Below, piece after piece: positions 5,674 to 6,804 of a stretch of DNA of 6,804 nucleotides (positions are counted from its first letter, which is position 1; each line of letters opens with the position of its first letter). Source of the stretch: Gemmatimonadota bacterium (lineage in GTDB: Bacteria > Latescibacterota > UBA2968 > UBA8231); the NCBI GenBank assembly GCA_026706505.1, contig JAPOYQ010000340.1, forward strand, positions 1 through 6,804. The letters are read 5' to 3'. The position numbers were made by a program, and so were the translations under genes. A model generated the notes under the pieces. That model saw only the letters and a program-made list of their open reading frames with translations. It was not told the origin of the DNA and made no database searches.

Positions 5674-6804
5674 TTGAAATCAGGGGATTGCATAGTGGTC
5701 GGCGGTGGGGCCGCCGGGATGCTAGCGGCCATTGTCGCCGCCGAGGCGGGCGAGCGGGTAACTCTGCTCGAAGGCAGTGGAAAATTGGGGCGGAAAATAT
5801 TGATTTCGGGCAATGGGCGCTGCAACCTGACGAATAAGGCAGCGGACGACCTCAGGCACTACCACGGTACGCATCCGCGCTTTGTCCGCAGCGCGCTGGA
5901 CCAATTCCGTTTAGAGGAAACCTTGGCGTTTTTTGCCGATCTGGGGATCGAGTTCCGCGAAGAGAAGCGGCAGCGCCTCTTTCCGGTATCGGATCAAGCG
6001 CAGTCTGTCATCGATTTGCTCGCGGATCGGATGCGCTGCTTGGGCATCCGCGTCAAAACCAATGCCAAAGTGGTGGGCATGGGCCGAGCCTCTGGCGCGT
6101 CTCGCTTTGAACTGCGCGATGCCGAGGGACAGCGCTATACTGGTGGGCGCGTAATAATGGCCAGCGGCGGCGTCAGCCTCGCCCGCTTGGGAGCCGACCG
6201 CTCGGGCATGGACTTAGCCGTGGCTATGGGGCACCGGCTCACCGACCTCAAGCCCGGGTTGGTGCCCCTGATCAGCCCGGAAAAATACGTTGCTCGCATG
6301 CAAGGGCTTAAGGTCCGAGCCGAAGTGCGAGTCACACTCAAAGGAGGGCGCGAGGCCGTTGATACAGACGACTTGCTGTTTACAAAATACGGGGTTTCTG
6401 GATTCACCATATTGAACCTCAGTGCCCGCTTGGTACCCGAGTTAGGGGAAAAGCGCGCCGTGCTCCGGGTCAATTTTTTCCCCGGCCGCAGCCCGGAAGC
6501 AATCAGCCAATTGCTCAAAGAGCGCTGGCAGCGCCATCCGCATCGCTCGCTCGAACTGAGTTTCGCTGGCCTGCTTTCCAGCAAATTGGTGCGGCCGCTC
6601 TTGGATCATTTGGGGTTTGACGCGGCGCAGCGGGTTGATCAGCTCGGCAAGAGCGCGCGCTGGCAACTTGCCCAAAGCCTGACGAATTGGCCGATTGCAG
6701 TTAGCGGTCCGAGGCCCTTTGACTACGCCGAAGTGACGATCGGGGGCGTGCGCACCGAGGACATCAATCCCGATACGCTCGAATCCTTTTTGGTGCCCGG
6801 CTTG
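5674..6804 (+). CDS. HI0933/YhiN-family FAD-dependent oxidoreductase (3' end cut by window)
   Basis: A 377-codon fragment of a flavoprotein that stays open to the window edge. Seen from TTG 5674: a dinucleotide-binding beta-alpha-beta unit, CIVVGGGAAGMLAA (6-19) with GGGAAG at 10-15 and the acidic end LLE at 31-33; GRKILISGNGRCNLTN (39-54), the family hallmark; RLFPVSDQA (101-109); VIMASGG (160-166) before the GHRL segment; and near the edge RPFDYAEVTIGGVRTEDINPDTLES. About 30 residues with the second FAD-contact motif (usually a G-E-x-L-D-x-x-G-x-x-GGYN type) should follow beyond the window. Family members are cytoplasmic FAD proteins, often annotated NAD(P)/FAD-dependent oxidoreductase. Most have no proven substrate, and BaiN of bile-acid degradation is one named member. 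Start: TTG 5674 has GGA 7 bases upstream. GTG 5662 in the same frame is an alternative adding four residues. The ATG at 5660 is out of frame and stops after three codons. Confidence 0.9.
   Translation, partial: MKSGDCIVVGGGAAGMLAAIVAAEAGERVTLLEGSGKLGRKILISGNGRCNLTNKAADDLRHYHGTHPRFVRSALDQFRLEETLAFFADLGIEFREEKRQRLFPVSDQAQSVIDLLADRMRCLGIRVKTNAKVVGMGRASGASRFELRDAEGQRYTGGRVIMASGGVSLARLGADRSGMDLAVAMGHRLTDLKPGLVPLISPEKYVARMQGLKVRAEVRVTLKGGREAVDTDDLLFTKYGVSGFTILNLSARLVPELGEKRAVLRVNFFPGRSPEAISQLLKERWQRHPHRSLELSFAGLLSSKLVRPLLDHLGFDAAQRVDQLGKSARWQLAQSLTNWPIAVSGPRPFDYAEVTIGGVRTEDINPDTLESFLVPGL

Noticed and set aside
6135..6584. 149-codon - strand reading frame under the flavoprotein
   Set aside because: Antisense to a gene with clear family motifs; Arg/Ser/Pro-rich product with no ribosome site.

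Overview
This 6.8-kb window is densely coded bacterial DNA. It looks moderately GC-rich by eye, apart from one AT-rich gap at about 5541-5660. I see seven protein genes, two of them partial at the window edges. There is no RNA gene, insertion sequence or CRISPR array. The gene set (2-oxoglutarate:ferredoxin oxidoreductase, heme synthesis, a signal-peptide protein, a large glycoside-hydrolase-like protein) suggests a free-living heterotroph with ferredoxin-dependent central metabolism. I cannot name the phylum with confidence. The large protein gives a weak impression of Planctomycetes/Lentisphaerae-like or related environmental lineages.

Layout. Bases 1-1890 run on the + strand: the end of korB (2-oxoglutarate:ferredoxin oxidoreductase beta subunit), a small zinc-ribbon plus twin-CBS protein whose ribosome binding site overlaps the korB stop, then a short exported protein of unknown function. 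Bases 1905-5519 run on the - strand. Read in transcription order these are a 776-residue glycoside-hydrolase-like protein, hemE (uroporphyrinogen decarboxylase) starting about 4 bases later, and a 78-codon unknown gene starting 13 bases after hemE. The two blocks converge with a 14-base gap, where an imperfect hairpin sits. From about 5674 a HI0933/YhiN-type flavoprotein reads off the right edge on the + strand.

The 154-base gap between the divergent large gene and flavoprotein gene holds an exact 7-base inverted repeat whose arms carry outward-facing TTGAC -35 boxes. It looks like a compact divergent promoter and possibly an operator.

The points most worth following are: the unrecognised glycoside-hydrolase-like protein with no visible export signal, packed against hemE; the CBS protein coupled to korB, which could sense adenine nucleotides for this enzyme; the symmetric divergent promoter; and a Trp in HemE where the family usually has an active-site Tyr. 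No clearly new multi-gene system can be shown from this window alone.
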